DNA of 64,000 bases from JAAUUJ01 sp964392245. GTDB lineage: Bacteria; Cyanobacteriota; Cyanobacteriia; Thermostichales; Thermostichaceae. The notes beneath the pieces are model-generated. The model was not told the DNA's origin. It was given only the letters and a program-made list of their open reading frames with translations, and did no database searches. Where the stretch lies: the NCBI GenBank assembly GCA_964392245.1, contig CAYMOX010000004.1, forward strand, positions 62,001-126,000, read 5' to 3'. Below are positions 44,132 to 52,420 of the stretch, in pieces; positions within the stretch are counted from its first letter, which is position 1; every line of letters starts with the position of its first letter. Position numbers and translations under genes: made by a program.

Positions 44132-44138
44132 ACCTGTG
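44122..44138 (+). repeat. Hairpin over the ppc stop codon
   Basis: CACAGG and CCTGTG flank a CTAAA loop containing the TAA stop. There is no T-run, so termination here is unlikely to be efficient and the next gene may be read through. Confidence 0.4.
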
Positions 44139-44175
44139 CCAGACTGAGGATTGATGCTATCTCGAAGGTGAGGTT

Positions 44176-44436
44176 ATGCCCCCTCAGCCCCCCCCCCGCA
44201 AGCTGGAGGATCAGTTTGTAGAAAATGTTTCCCGCTACCCCTTTTATCTGATCACGACCCTCCTGGGAGGCGTCTGGGTGGGCATCCGGCCCTTTGCCAA
44301 TTTTGCCCGCAAGAGTCCTCTGGCTGGAGTAAGCGTCGGGATCGGGTTTATCCTGCTGATGTTCTTTATTCACTTCACCCTGCGGGGGATGGCAGGTGAG
44401 CCCTTCTTTCCTGACTGGATCCTGAGAGGGTTCTGA
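44176..44436 (+). CDS. DUF751/Ycf33-type small membrane protein
   Basis: 86 residues. A Pro-rich start is followed by NVSRYPFYLITTLLGGVW, the usual start of Ycf33/DUF751 proteins, and two membrane helices (about 24-42 and 50-70). The family occurs in cyanobacteria and algal plastids; its function is not known to me. GAGG sits just before the ATG. It lies 44 bp after ppc and 37 bp before the GNAT gene, so these three may share a transcript. Confidence 0.8.
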   Translation: MPPQPPPRKLEDQFVENVSRYPFYLITTLLGGVWVGIRPFANFARKSPLAGVSVGIGFILLMFFIHFTLRGMAGEPFFPDWILRGF

Positions 44437-44473
44437 TCCAACCGTAAATCCGAAATAAAGGAGTCACTGGTTC

Positions 44474-44923
44474 GTGCAACAACTACAACTTAGGCATAGA
44501 GCCTTTGCCGACCTGACTCTACAGGAGCTTTATGAGATCCTCTGGCTGCGAAATCTGGTATTTGTCTGTGGACAAAAGATCACGGCAGAGCCGGAGGTCG
44601 ATGGCCTGGATCCAGAGTGTGTGCATGTGCTGGCGGATCTTGAGGGGCAGCTGGTGGGCACAGCCCGGCTGTTTATGGATCAGCAGCCTATTAAGATTGG
44701 TCGGATTGCCGTTCATCCACAGCGACAGGGGCAGGGACTGGGAACCCAGATACTGGACTACATTCATGAACTGATTGGGGATCAATCGGCAGCCATGAGT
44801 GCTCAGGCCTATCTGCATCCTTGGTACAGCCGTCTGGGCTGGCAGGCTGTTGGCGATCTCTATGACGAGGCTGGAATTCCCCACATCTGGATGGTGCGAG
44901 GCCAGGATAAATCTGCAGGTTAA
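44474..44923 (+). CDS. ElaA-like GNAT acetyltransferase
   Basis: 149 residues from GTG with AAGGAG ten bases upstream. The ElaA pattern is clear: LYEILWLRNLVFVCGQKI, the strand LVGTARLF and the acetyl-CoA loop IGRIAVHPQRQGQGLGTQIL, then SAQAYLHPWYSRLGWQ. Substrate unknown. Its stop codon overlaps the stop of the convergent CPBP gene (TTAA shared). Confidence 0.9.
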   Translation: MQQLQLRHRAFADLTLQELYEILWLRNLVFVCGQKITAEPEVDGLDPECVHVLADLEGQLVGTARLFMDQQPIKIGRIAVHPQRQGQGLGTQILDYIHELIGDQSAAMSAQAYLHPWYSRLGWQAVGDLYDEAGIPHIWMVRGQDKSAG

Positions 44924-45762
44924 TGAAGTTCGCGGATAGAGTTCCGTGAAGCCTGGATTCGCCAGACAAAACCTCCCGTCAGGATCAGGAATCCACACCC
45001 CATCAGACCTGCCAGAGGGTTGTCATCTATCCCTGTGACCCAGGCAGGCACCTGCTGCGTGTAGCGAATCCAGTCCAGGTTATGGATCAAACTGATCCCC
45101 CAGATCCAGCCAGCATGCAGTCCCAGCGGAAATGCCAGTCGCCCCTGAGTACAGCGCCGAGCCAGGATCAGAACAGCGGCCACCAGCAGCAACCCTGGAA
45201 ACTGAGGCCAGGTGCGCAGGATCTCCTCCAGAGGCCGAATAAAGTGGAGGACCGCAAACCAGATCATTGCCTGCAGGCTGGCCCAGACACTGCCGTAATC
45301 CAGACTGAGCTCATCCAGCAACCAGCCTCGAAACAGGAGTTCCTCCGCCAGGGAAACCCCCAGGCCCAGCACCAGGCCAATTCCACCAAAGACCAGCAGA
45401 TCCCGGATCGCTATCGGTTGCCAGGTCAGCCATCCCCAGATCCCCTCCAGGAAAAACATGGAGTAGAGCCCCAGCATTCCCAACCCCAAGCCCTGACCCA
45501 GCTCCTGCCAACATTGCCGGGAAAGGGTTAGCCCATAGCTCCTCCAGAGCTCTCTTTGTCGGATGTGACGATTCCAGATCTGCAGCAGCGTCAGTAACCA
45601 CAGATACAGCGGAATCCAGACTACCGATTCCAGAGCCGGGAAGCCTACCCTCAGCACCGCAATCGGGACGACCCCCAGGAGCACGGCAGCCAAAAAGCTC
45701 CCCAGCCTGATCGGAAAGGGTTGATGCGCAAGAATCTGCAGTTTAGGGCCAAGGTGCTGCAT
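44920..45762 (-). CDS. CPBP-family intramembrane glutamic endopeptidase
   Basis: 280 residues with about seven or eight membrane helices. The EExxxR motif is in SLAEELLFRGWLL (about residue 140) and further motif residues are in IWFAVLHF and GLHAGWIWG. The family (Abi/CAAX protease-like) cleaves membrane peptides; in cyanobacteria specific substrates are not known. It diverges from rpsD with a 122 bp spacer that holds both promoters. Confidence 0.85.
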   Translation of the reverse strand: MQHLGPKLQILAHQPFPIRLGSFLAAVLLGVVPIAVLRVGFPALESVVWIPLYLWLLTLLQIWNRHIRQRELWRSYGLTLSRQCWQELGQGLGLGMLGLYSMFFLEGIWGWLTWQPIAIRDLLVFGGIGLVLGLGVSLAEELLFRGWLLDELSLDYGSVWASLQAMIWFAVLHFIRPLEEILRTWPQFPGLLLVAAVLILARRCTQGRLAFPLGLHAGWIWGISLIHNLDWIRYTQQVPAWVTGIDDNPLAGLMGCGFLILTGGFVWRIQASRNSIRELH

Positions 45763-45884
45763 AATTTAAGAACCAGATGTATGATGTTAGATCGCTGCCA
45801 AAATTTTTGTTCGGGGCCTGCCCAGGCCCTACAGACTGTTTACTCTAGCAACCCAAGCCTCTGTGTTCGTGGAGAAGGATCAGC

Positions 45885-46496
45885 ATGTCTCGTTTCACCG
45901 GCCCGCGCCTGAAAGTCGTACGCCGTTTTGGGGGTCTGGATTTACCCGGACTCACTCGCAAACGCCCTAAAAATAGTAATCCCCCAGGGCAGCACGGTGC
46001 GGAACGCAAGAAAAAATCAGAATTTGCCATCCGTCTTGAGGAAAAGCAGAAGGTCCGTTTCAACTACGGGGTTTCGGAGCGGCAGATGTTGCGGTACATG
46101 AAACGAGCCCGACGAGCCAAAGGAGCCACTGGACTGGCACTGCTGCAACTTCTGGAAATGCGCCTGGACTGTATTGTTTTTCGCATGGGCATGGCCCCCA
46201 CGATTCCTGCCGCCCGCCAGGTGGTCAATCATGGCCATATTGTTGTCAATGGTCGCAAGGTCACGATCCCCAGTTTTGGCTGCAAGGTGGGCGATGTGAT
46301 CACGGTCCGCAACAATGCCAATTCCCGCAAACTGGTGGCGACCTACGCAGAATTTCCGGGACTGTTTCTGCCGGACTACCTGGAGTTCGACAAAGATACT
46401 CTCAAGGGCCGGATCAAAGAGTTACCCCCTCGGGATCAGATCTGTGCTCCTGTGAATGAACTGCTGGTGGTGGAATTCTACTCCCGAAAGCTCTAA
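45885..46496 (+). CDS. rpsD: 30S ribosomal protein S4 (uS4)
   Basis: 203 residues beginning MSRFTGPRLKVVRRFGGLDLPGLT, with the S4 RNA-binding domain (about 92-155, RLDCIVFRMGMAPTIPAARQ). As in plastids and other cyanobacteria it stands apart from the S10-spc-alpha cluster. GAGAAGGA lies just before the ATG. It begins a rightward run of closely spaced genes that ends at 52.2 kb. Confidence 0.98.
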   Translation: MSRFTGPRLKVVRRFGGLDLPGLTRKRPKNSNPPGQHGAERKKKSEFAIRLEEKQKVRFNYGVSERQMLRYMKRARRAKGATGLALLQLLEMRLDCIVFRMGMAPTIPAARQVVNHGHIVVNGRKVTIPSFGCKVGDVITVRNNANSRKLVATYAEFPGLFLPDYLEFDKDTLKGRIKELPPRDQICAPVNELLVVEFYSRKL

Positions 46497-46532
46497 GCTT
46501 GGGAAGCTGGCCTGCAGGTATTCTTTTAGGTT

Positions 46533-47672
46533 ATGGCGCATTCATCTCGCTACGACTGCATCATTGTGGGGGCTGGTCCAGCTGGAGGCGCGGCTGCTTA
46601 CCATCTTGCCTGCAGGGGTCATCAGGTTCTGGTGCTGGAGCGAGAAACCTTACCCCGTTACAAACCCTGTGGCGGTGGAGTGTCTCCAGTGGTAGCCGAG
46701 TGGTTTGATTTTGACTTTTCTCCCGCCATTTCCCTGAAACTCAACCAGATCCGTTACACCTGGAAAATGGGGGATCCGGTGGTGGCGGAACTGGATCTGC
46801 AAGAACCGGTGTGGATGGTTCGCCGTGATGTTTTTGACCATTACCTGATTCAGCAGGCGCAGCAACGGGGGGCGCAGGTGCAGGACAGCACGCCTGTGCA
46901 GGGGATTGAATGGCAGAGTGATCACTGGCAGGTGCAAACCCCAGCAGCCACCCTGACGAGTACCTATGTGATCGCGGCAGATGGGGCCAAAGGATCGATG
47001 GCCAAGTGGCTGGGATTCAAAGAACGGCAGCGACGACTGGCGGCAGCGCTGGAGGCAGAGGCTCTGGTGGATCACCCAGAAACTGCCATGGCTCACTTTG
47101 ACTTTGGCACGGTTGCCAATGGCTACATCTGGAATTTTCCGAAGGTGGACGGCTATTCCATCGGGGCAGGCACCTTTCGGGGCGGCGAAAAGCAAAACCT
47201 GCGCGCCTTGGCGACGGAGTATGCGCAGACCTTTGGAGTGGATCTCCAGTCGGTGAAGCAATACGGCCACCCCATCTGCCTCTGGGATGAAGATCAGGCG
47301 CTGCACACCCAGAACGCCCTTTTGGTGGGCGATGCAGCCTGTGTCATTGATCCATTTACGGCTGAAGGGATCCGTCCCTCGCTGCTGACGGGGACCCTGG
47401 CGGCCATAGCCATCAGCGATGCGATTGGGGGATCGGGGGATGCCCTGGCCCGCTACTCCCAGCAGGTGCAGGAGTCCTGGGGAGGGGAAATGCGGTGGGC
47501 CAAGCGTCTAGCGGGCAGCTTTTACCGTTTCCCTGGCATGGCCTATCGAGTGGCGGTAAAACGACCCGGAGCCACCCGCCTGATGGGTCGGATCCTGGCG
47601 GGAGAGCTGCGATACAGCGATGTGGCTGGCAAAGCAATTCGCAAGATCAGTGGTGGCCTGCTCAGCAGCTGA
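46533..47672 (+). CDS. Geranylgeranyl reductase-like FAD oxidoreductase
   Basis: 379 residues. The FAD Rossmann motif CIIVGAGPAGGAAAYHLACRG is at the start, followed by RYKPCGGGVSP with its active-site-like Cys-Gly pair, YVIAADGAKG and the second FAD motif LLVGDAACVIDPFTAEGIRPSL. It belongs to the geranylgeranyl reductase-like group but is shorter and different from ChlP, so the substrate is uncertain (perhaps a carotenoid, quinone or archaeal-type lipid precursor relative). AGG precedes the ATG. Confidence 0.82.
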   Translation: MAHSSRYDCIIVGAGPAGGAAAYHLACRGHQVLVLERETLPRYKPCGGGVSPVVAEWFDFDFSPAISLKLNQIRYTWKMGDPVVAELDLQEPVWMVRRDVFDHYLIQQAQQRGAQVQDSTPVQGIEWQSDHWQVQTPAATLTSTYVIAADGAKGSMAKWLGFKERQRRLAAALEAEALVDHPETAMAHFDFGTVANGYIWNFPKVDGYSIGAGTFRGGEKQNLRALATEYAQTFGVDLQSVKQYGHPICLWDEDQALHTQNALLVGDAACVIDPFTAEGIRPSLLTGTLAAIAISDAIGGSGDALARYSQQVQESWGGEMRWAKRLAGSFYRFPGMAYRVAVKRPGATRLMGRILAGELRYSDVAGKAIRKISGGLLSS

Positions 47673-47747
47673 AGGGTCATCAGAGAGTATAGTGACCCCT
47701 ATCGGAGCGGATCCCGTCCTACCCACCTGCGATGAGGCTCGACTGTC

Positions 47748-48386
47748 TTGGGGATTGAGTTGCGTACCTATGTGTTTCTGGATAGTTTGCAGCCTCAGTA
47801 TGCTGCCTACCTGGGCACGGTTGCCGCCGGTTTTTTGCCTCTGCCGGGGGACACATCTCTCTGGGTGGAGGTTTCGCCAGGCATTGAGATCAATCGGATC
47901 ACGGATGTTGCCCTGAAAGCAACGGTGGTGCGTCCAGGGGTGCAGGTGGTGGAACGCCTTTATGGACTCCTGGAGATTCATTCCAACAATCAGGGGGATA
48001 CCAAAGCTGCGGGTCGAGCCATCCTCCAGGCACTGGGATTGCGGGAGCAGGAGCGCCTCAAACCCGAGATCGTCTCCAGTCAGATCATTCGCAACATTGA
48101 TCCGCACCAGGTCCAGCTCATTAACCGCTTTCGCCGCGGCCAAATGCTGCTGGCCAAGCAGACCCTCTATATTCTGGAGCTGCAACCGGCAGGCTATGCG
48201 CCTCTGGCTGCTAATGAAGCCGAAAAGGCCGCCCATATCAATATCCTAGAGGTGCAACCCTTTGGCCGTTTTGGTCGTGTCTACCTGGGGGGAGAAGAGC
48301 GGGATATTCTGGCGGGATCCGCCGCCGCTGTCGCTGCCCTGGAGCAGGTTTCCGGCCAAAGCCCCCAGGCTTCTGCTGATGAGTGA
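47748..48386 (+). CDS. ccmP: CcmP, tandem-BMC carboxysome shell protein
   Basis: 212 residues forming two BMC domains in tandem (about 1-105 and 106-205). The TTG start at 47748 is chosen because it gives the CcmP N-terminus (GIELRTYVFLDSLQPQ) and puts Glu69 and Arg70 (VVERLYGLLE) at the positions that gate the pore in CcmP (Synpcc7942_0520). GAGG lies ten bases upstream. CcmP trimers stack into a double-layered shell unit that may pass larger metabolites such as RuBP or 3PGA. It is a satellite gene, away from the main ccmKLMN cluster. Confidence 0.9.
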   Translation: MGIELRTYVFLDSLQPQYAAYLGTVAAGFLPLPGDTSLWVEVSPGIEINRITDVALKATVVRPGVQVVERLYGLLEIHSNNQGDTKAAGRAILQALGLREQERLKPEIVSSQIIRNIDPHQVQLINRFRRGQMLLAKQTLYILELQPAGYAPLAANEAEKAAHINILEVQPFGRFGRVYLGGEERDILAGSAAAVAALEQVSGQSPQASADE

Positions 48387-48394
48387 GTCTAAGC

Positions 48395-49921
48395 ATGTCC
48401 CAATCCCCGACCTCCCGATCCCGTACTCGCAGGAAACGAGGATGGTCCCTCCTCTATGAACGGGGTGCAGCCCTGATTGCCCTGGCTAATTTTGGATTAG
48501 TTCTGTTTGACCTCAGCTATGTAGCCTGGCGAGATTTCTGGTTACAGGGACGAGTTGAACTGTACTGGCTGCGGGCCTTTGGGTTTAACCAGACGATCAC
48601 ACTATCCGTCCCGATCCTCTCCGCCCGTTCGGATACATCCCCTGTCACCCGGCTTTACGATCCGGTGAAGGCAATTCAGCCCAATGCCACCACCCAAGCT
48701 TATCTGGACCTGGTGGATGAGTTGCGGCAGGTATTGTTAGTGGAAGGCCTGAATTCTCAGAAAGCCCGGCAGATTTTGTTTGATCTGCGCGCCCAGAGTG
48801 CCCGGATTCTCGACACCGATCCCTTTCGCAGTGTCAATAAAAGTGGGCGGCTGGTGCAGATTGAGAACCGCATGCTTTCCCTTATTCCCAATCCCCTCAA
48901 TTCTGCCCAGAACTCTTTTGAGCGCTTCTGGACAGTAGACTATCTCACCCGTGCTCCGGAGGGAGAGGGGCTGGACTTTTTCCACAACCAGATCCGGCCT
49001 TTGTTGGAGATCAACTTTTCGCGACCCATCAGTGAAACCGGAGCCTACGTCGACTATTTCCCTCTCCTGGATGCGGGCTTTGTGGCTTTCTTTTTCCTGG
49101 AGTTTTTGCTGCGCACCTATTTCATCAGTCGGCGGCACGTAAGTGTAACCTGGCGAGATGCCATGCTCTGGCGCTGGTATGATGTGTTCCTCTTTCTGCC
49201 GTTCTGGCGTTTTCTTAGAGCCATTCCCGTCTTTACCCGGCTTGGGGAGGCACGCCTATTCGATATTGGCAGGGTGCAGTCCCAGGTGAGTCGAGGGATT
49301 GTAGCCACCGTTGGCGAAGATCTGGCGGAAGTGGTAGTCATCCAGGTATTGAATCAGTTTCAGGCCTCGGTACAACGGGGGGATCTGCGGCGCGTCTTAC
49401 CCCGGCCTGGTCAGGACAAAACCTACATTGACCTGAATAATGTCAATGAAGTGGAAGCCATCAGCAATATCTTGATCCAGATCCTGGCCTATCGGGTGAT
49501 CCCCACCATTCAGCCCGATCTGGAAGCCCTGCTGCGCTACAACCTGGACTCTATCCTCAAGCAGGTTCCGGCTTTGCAACGCCTGGAGGGCATGCCTGGA
49601 TTTGCCGATTGGTCCACCCAGGTGAGTGAGCGCCTGGCCCGTGAGCTGGTCGGATCCCTGTATTCAGGACTGATTGGTTCGCTTGAGGATCCGGTGGGAC
49701 GGGAACTGTCAGGACGGGTGGCCCAAAATTTCAGTCAGTCCTTCATGTCCGAACTGGGAGAACGGCGGGCTCTGGAGGAAATTCGGGATCTGCTGGTGGA
49801 TCTGCTGGAGGAGGTCAAGATCAACTACATCGAGCGCACCACTCAGGAAGACGTGGAAGATCTTCTGGAACAAACCCGTCGCCTGCGTCAGCAAGCCCAA
49901 TCGCAAGATCATAACCGCTGA
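48395..49921 (+). CDS. Conserved membrane protein, function unknown
   Basis: 508 residues. A basic N-terminus precedes a first helix (LIALANFGLVLFDLSYVAW), a soluble segment of about 185 residues, two more helices (DAGFVAFFFLEFLLRTYF and WYDVFLFLPFWRF) and a soluble C-terminal half of 240 residues ending in a charged coil. The order FFLEFLLR, then WYDVFLFLPF, then RFLRAIPVFTRL recalls S2-S4 of voltage-sensor modules, but there is no pore helix. Start ATG 48395 lies eight bases after ccmP; GTG 48383 would overlap it. It is probably cotranscribed with ccmP. Confidence 0.6.
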   Translation: MSQSPTSRSRTRRKRGWSLLYERGAALIALANFGLVLFDLSYVAWRDFWLQGRVELYWLRAFGFNQTITLSVPILSARSDTSPVTRLYDPVKAIQPNATTQAYLDLVDELRQVLLVEGLNSQKARQILFDLRAQSARILDTDPFRSVNKSGRLVQIENRMLSLIPNPLNSAQNSFERFWTVDYLTRAPEGEGLDFFHNQIRPLLEINFSRPISETGAYVDYFPLLDAGFVAFFFLEFLLRTYFISRRHVSVTWRDAMLWRWYDVFLFLPFWRFLRAIPVFTRLGEARLFDIGRVQSQVSRGIVATVGEDLAEVVVIQVLNQFQASVQRGDLRRVLPRPGQDKTYIDLNNVNEVEAISNILIQILAYRVIPTIQPDLEALLRYNLDSILKQVPALQRLEGMPGFADWSTQVSERLARELVGSLYSGLIGSLEDPVGRELSGRVAQNFSQSFMSELGERRALEEIRDLLVDLLEEVKINYIERTTQEDVEDLLEQTRRLRQQAQSQDHNR

Positions 49922-50062
49922 CCCTGCCTCTGTTAAGGAACACTACCAGGCGGTGGGTAAAAGGGTTCCGGTCCCGTCAACGTGTTAAACTTTTTTGGGT
50001 ATTCTTTCCCCAACCATAAAAAACCTTTTCTGCACAGCCTGATAAGATTGGAGCCTCCGGAT

Positions 50063-50566
50063 ATGCGCGATGCCATCACTGGCCTGATCAAACAGTACGA
50101 TTTAAGCGGACGTTACCTGGATCGTGATGCCATGGATCGTCTCAAGGGGTATTACAACTCCGGGATGAAGCGGATCCAGGCCGTGAACACGATCAATCTG
50201 AATGCAGTGGATATTGTCAAAAGTGCTGCAGTACGCCTGTTCACTGATGTTCCTGATCTGCTGCGTCCTGGCGGTAACGCCTACACTACCCGCCGCTATG
50301 CCACCTGCCTGCGGGATATGGACTACTACCTGCGCTACACCTCCTATGCCCTGGTGGCTGGAGATACCAGTGTTCTGGATGAGCGGGTGCTGGCAGGGTT
50401 GCGGGAGACCTATAATTCTCTGGGTGTACCGATCGCTCCCACCGTTCTGGGGATTCAAAACATGAAGGAGCGGCTGCTGGAGCTATTGGGATCTCCCCCA
50501 GAGTTTGCCTTTGTGGAGGAGCCCTTTGACTACCTCTGCGCCGAGCTGAGCGAAACCGACGTCTAG
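50063..50566 (+). CDS. apcF: Allophycocyanin beta-18 subunit (ApcF)
   Basis: 167 residues from ATG 50063, giving the family start MRDAITGLIKQYD; an extended form to 49982 is not conserved. Cys82 (YATCLRDMDYYLRY) is the phycocyanobilin attachment site and Asn72 (PGGNAYTTRR) is the usually methylated Asn. The C-terminal EEPFDYLCAELSETDV matches ApcF rather than ApcB. It sits in the phycobilisome core and pairs with the terminal emitter ApcE. The 141 bp upstream spacer may contain its own promoter. Confidence 0.93.
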   Translation: MRDAITGLIKQYDLSGRYLDRDAMDRLKGYYNSGMKRIQAVNTINLNAVDIVKSAAVRLFTDVPDLLRPGGNAYTTRRYATCLRDMDYYLRYTSYALVAGDTSVLDERVLAGLRETYNSLGVPIAPTVLGIQNMKERLLELLGSPPEFAFVEEPFDYLCAELSETDV

Positions 50567-50576
50567 ATCTCTAGCG

Positions 50577-51440
50577 ATGCCTGCTCGTTTCCGTCTGGAT
50601 CAGTGGCTGGTCAACCAGGGTTATTTTCCCTCACGGCAACAGGCACAGCGGGCTGTCCAGGCGGGGCAGGTTTGGGTGAACGGGGTTTGCGTTGACAAGC
50701 CCGGATCTCAGGTTCTGGATTCCATTCAGGTGAAAGTCCAGACCGGGCCTCTCTTTGTCTCCCGTGGAGGCGAGAAGCTGGTGGGTGCGCTGCAGGCCTT
50801 TCCCATCACTGTGAAGGGTCGGATCTGTCTGGATGCAGGCATTTCCACAGGCGGGTTTACCGATTGTCTGCTGCAGCAAGGGGCTGCCCAGGTGTACGGA
50901 GTGGATGTGGGCTACGGTCAGGTGGCCTGGTCACTGCGCACAGACCCACGCGTCAAAATTCTGGAACGGACCAACATCCGCCATCTCACAGCTGAACAAC
51001 TGTATGGCGCTGGTCCGGCAGCTGATCTGGCCACGGTCGATCTCTCCTTTATCTCCCTGAGCAAAGTGCTGCCGGTGCTGTGGACCCTGCTCATCCCTCC
51101 ACGGGAGGTGTTACTGCTGGTCAAACCCCAGTTTGAGGCGGGACGAGACCAGGTGGGTAAAAAAGGAGTGGTGCGGGATCCGCGCATCCATGCTACCGTC
51201 CTGGAGCAAGTGCTACAGTCTGGCCTGGCCCTGGGCTGGCTCTATCATGGCCATACCTGGTCACCAGCTCTGGGTCCAGCAGGGAATATCGAGTTCTGGT
51301 TGTGGCTCTCTCAGCACCCGACCTCTGAGACCGTCCCGGAGTTCTCGGATTTGCTGAATACCTGCTACCTTGCACGGGAGACGTTGATCACAGCCAGCAA
51401 ACATCAGCAAATGTTAACCGCCAAGGATGGAGATTTATGA
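50577..51440 (+). CDS. tlyA: TlyA-family rRNA 2'-O-methyltransferase/hemolysin homologue
   Basis: 287 residues: an N-terminal S4 RNA-binding domain (RLDQWLVNQGYFPSRQQAQRAV) and a FtsJ-like methyltransferase domain with CLDAGISTGGFTDCLLQ, DLATVDLSFISLSKVLP and LVKPQFEAGRDQVGKKGVVRD. TlyA methylates 16S and/or 23S rRNA at cytidines. The catalytic tetrad Lys-Asp-Lys-Glu positions look retained. It is 10 bp after apcF and shares an ATGA overlap with the next TPR gene. Confidence 0.93.
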   Translation: MPARFRLDQWLVNQGYFPSRQQAQRAVQAGQVWVNGVCVDKPGSQVLDSIQVKVQTGPLFVSRGGEKLVGALQAFPITVKGRICLDAGISTGGFTDCLLQQGAAQVYGVDVGYGQVAWSLRTDPRVKILERTNIRHLTAEQLYGAGPAADLATVDLSFISLSKVLPVLWTLLIPPREVLLLVKPQFEAGRDQVGKKGVVRDPRIHATVLEQVLQSGLALGWLYHGHTWSPALGPAGNIEFWLWLSQHPTSETVPEFSDLLNTCYLARETLITASKHQQMLTAKDGDL

Positions 51441-51856
51441 CAGCTTCTGTTGAAGAATTGTTTCAGGCTGCCGTTGCACGTTATGAAGCAGGGGAAGCGG
51501 CGGTAACCTTGATTCCTGATTTTGTGGATATCTGTAAGCAATCCACCAAACTCAGTGCCGCCTGGACCTGTCTTTCCTGGCTGTACCTGCTGGAACAGCA
51601 ACCTGAACCCGCCTTGAAAGCAGCCCAAAAAGCCGTCAATCTCGATCGCGTCGATGCTCAGCCCCGGGTGAATCTGGCACTGGCCATGTTGGAGACAGGT
51701 CGAAAGGGAGTCCGCGAGCAGGTGGAAATGATCCAGCGGATTTTGATCAGCGATAATGAGCAAATTGACCTAGTTAAAGCGAATATTCAGGAAGGGAAAA
51801 AACGTCGCGCTGAATGGACTCAACTCTCCAAAATAGAGCAATGGCTTTTTAGCTAG
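51437..51856 (+). CDS. Small TPR-like helical protein
   Basis: 139 residues, soluble and helical. The centre (AWTCLSWLYLLEQQPEPALKAAQKAVNLD and VDAQPRVNLALAMLETG) resembles one to two TPR repeats. No signal peptide or catalytic motif. It overlaps tlyA by four bases (ATGA), so it is translationally coupled, perhaps aiding rRNA modification or simply travelling with it. Confidence 0.75.
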   Translation: MTASVEELFQAAVARYEAGEAAVTLIPDFVDICKQSTKLSAAWTCLSWLYLLEQQPEPALKAAQKAVNLDRVDAQPRVNLALAMLETGRKGVREQVEMIQRILISDNEQIDLVKANIQEGKKRRAEWTQLSKIEQWLFS

Positions 51857-52010
51857 AAATAGTTATTGACATCTTTTAATAGGAAATTTACTTATCTTAT
51901 TAAGTCTTCAGGAAGCCCTTGTATTCTTAACACAGCTCTCAGAATCTGGATGCTAGACTCCTCAGTAATCAATTTTTTGTAGTTCCCACTACCAAGCTGG
52001 AGGAGCCGAT

Positions 52011-52187
52011 ATGATGAATCCTGAACATGTTCGAGTTAAGCTCGACACCCGCAACCACCAGGGCTTTTTTGTCCCTCAATCTGAGTACAAGCTGGTGGAT
52101 GCTGATCAAAATGGATGGGCCTATATTTGTGCTGATAGTGCCCACTGTTACTATGTTGATCCTGATTCTATCGTCAAAGATAACTAG
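52011..52187 (+). CDS. Small acidic protein of 58 residues, function unknown
   Basis: Starts at ATG 52011 (a second ATG follows at 52014) with GGAGGAG six bases upstream, one of the best ribosome sites in the window. The peptide is acidic and aromatic: VRVKLDTRNHQGFFVPQSEY and NGWAYICADSAHCYYVDPDS, with two cysteines. No signal peptide or membrane helix. I do not recognise the family. It lies between the TPR gene and a strong terminator. Real coding is supported by the Shine-Dalgarno and the sensible amino acid composition, not by homology. Confidence 0.6.
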   Translation: MMNPEHVRVKLDTRNHQGFFVPQSEYKLVDADQNGWAYICADSAHCYYVDPDSIVKDN

Positions 52188-52322
52188 AAGGATCGCTCGG
52201 GTCATGACCCATTGCTTTTGCCTTTTTTGAGATTCCCAGCCCCGACCCTCATGGCAGGGGAAATTGCAGACTTCTCTAGCACGTCTCTAAATTGAAATTG
52301 CCTATTGAGGAATCGATCTCTG

Positions 52323-52350
52323 CAGGGGCCTGAAGGCTCCTGTTTTTTTT
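52323..52350 (+). terminator. Strong intrinsic terminator
   Basis: CAGGGGCC, loop TGAA and GGCTCCTG form a perfect 8 bp stem (one G-T), followed by eight Ts. It ends the transcript of the 58-residue gene or of a small RNA starting in the 135 bp before it. Confidence 0.9.
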
Positions 52351-52420
52351 GAGGCCGCGGATGGAGATCCTCTCGACGGGAAGGAAACTGGTGTAATGGA
52401 AAGCAGTAGCTTGCAGTTGA

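Noticed and set aside
52199..52210. GGGTCATGACCC followed by T-rich sequence as terminator
   Set aside because: The stem would be only four pairs with a CATG loop and the T-run starts several bases later; the structure at 52323 is far stronger.
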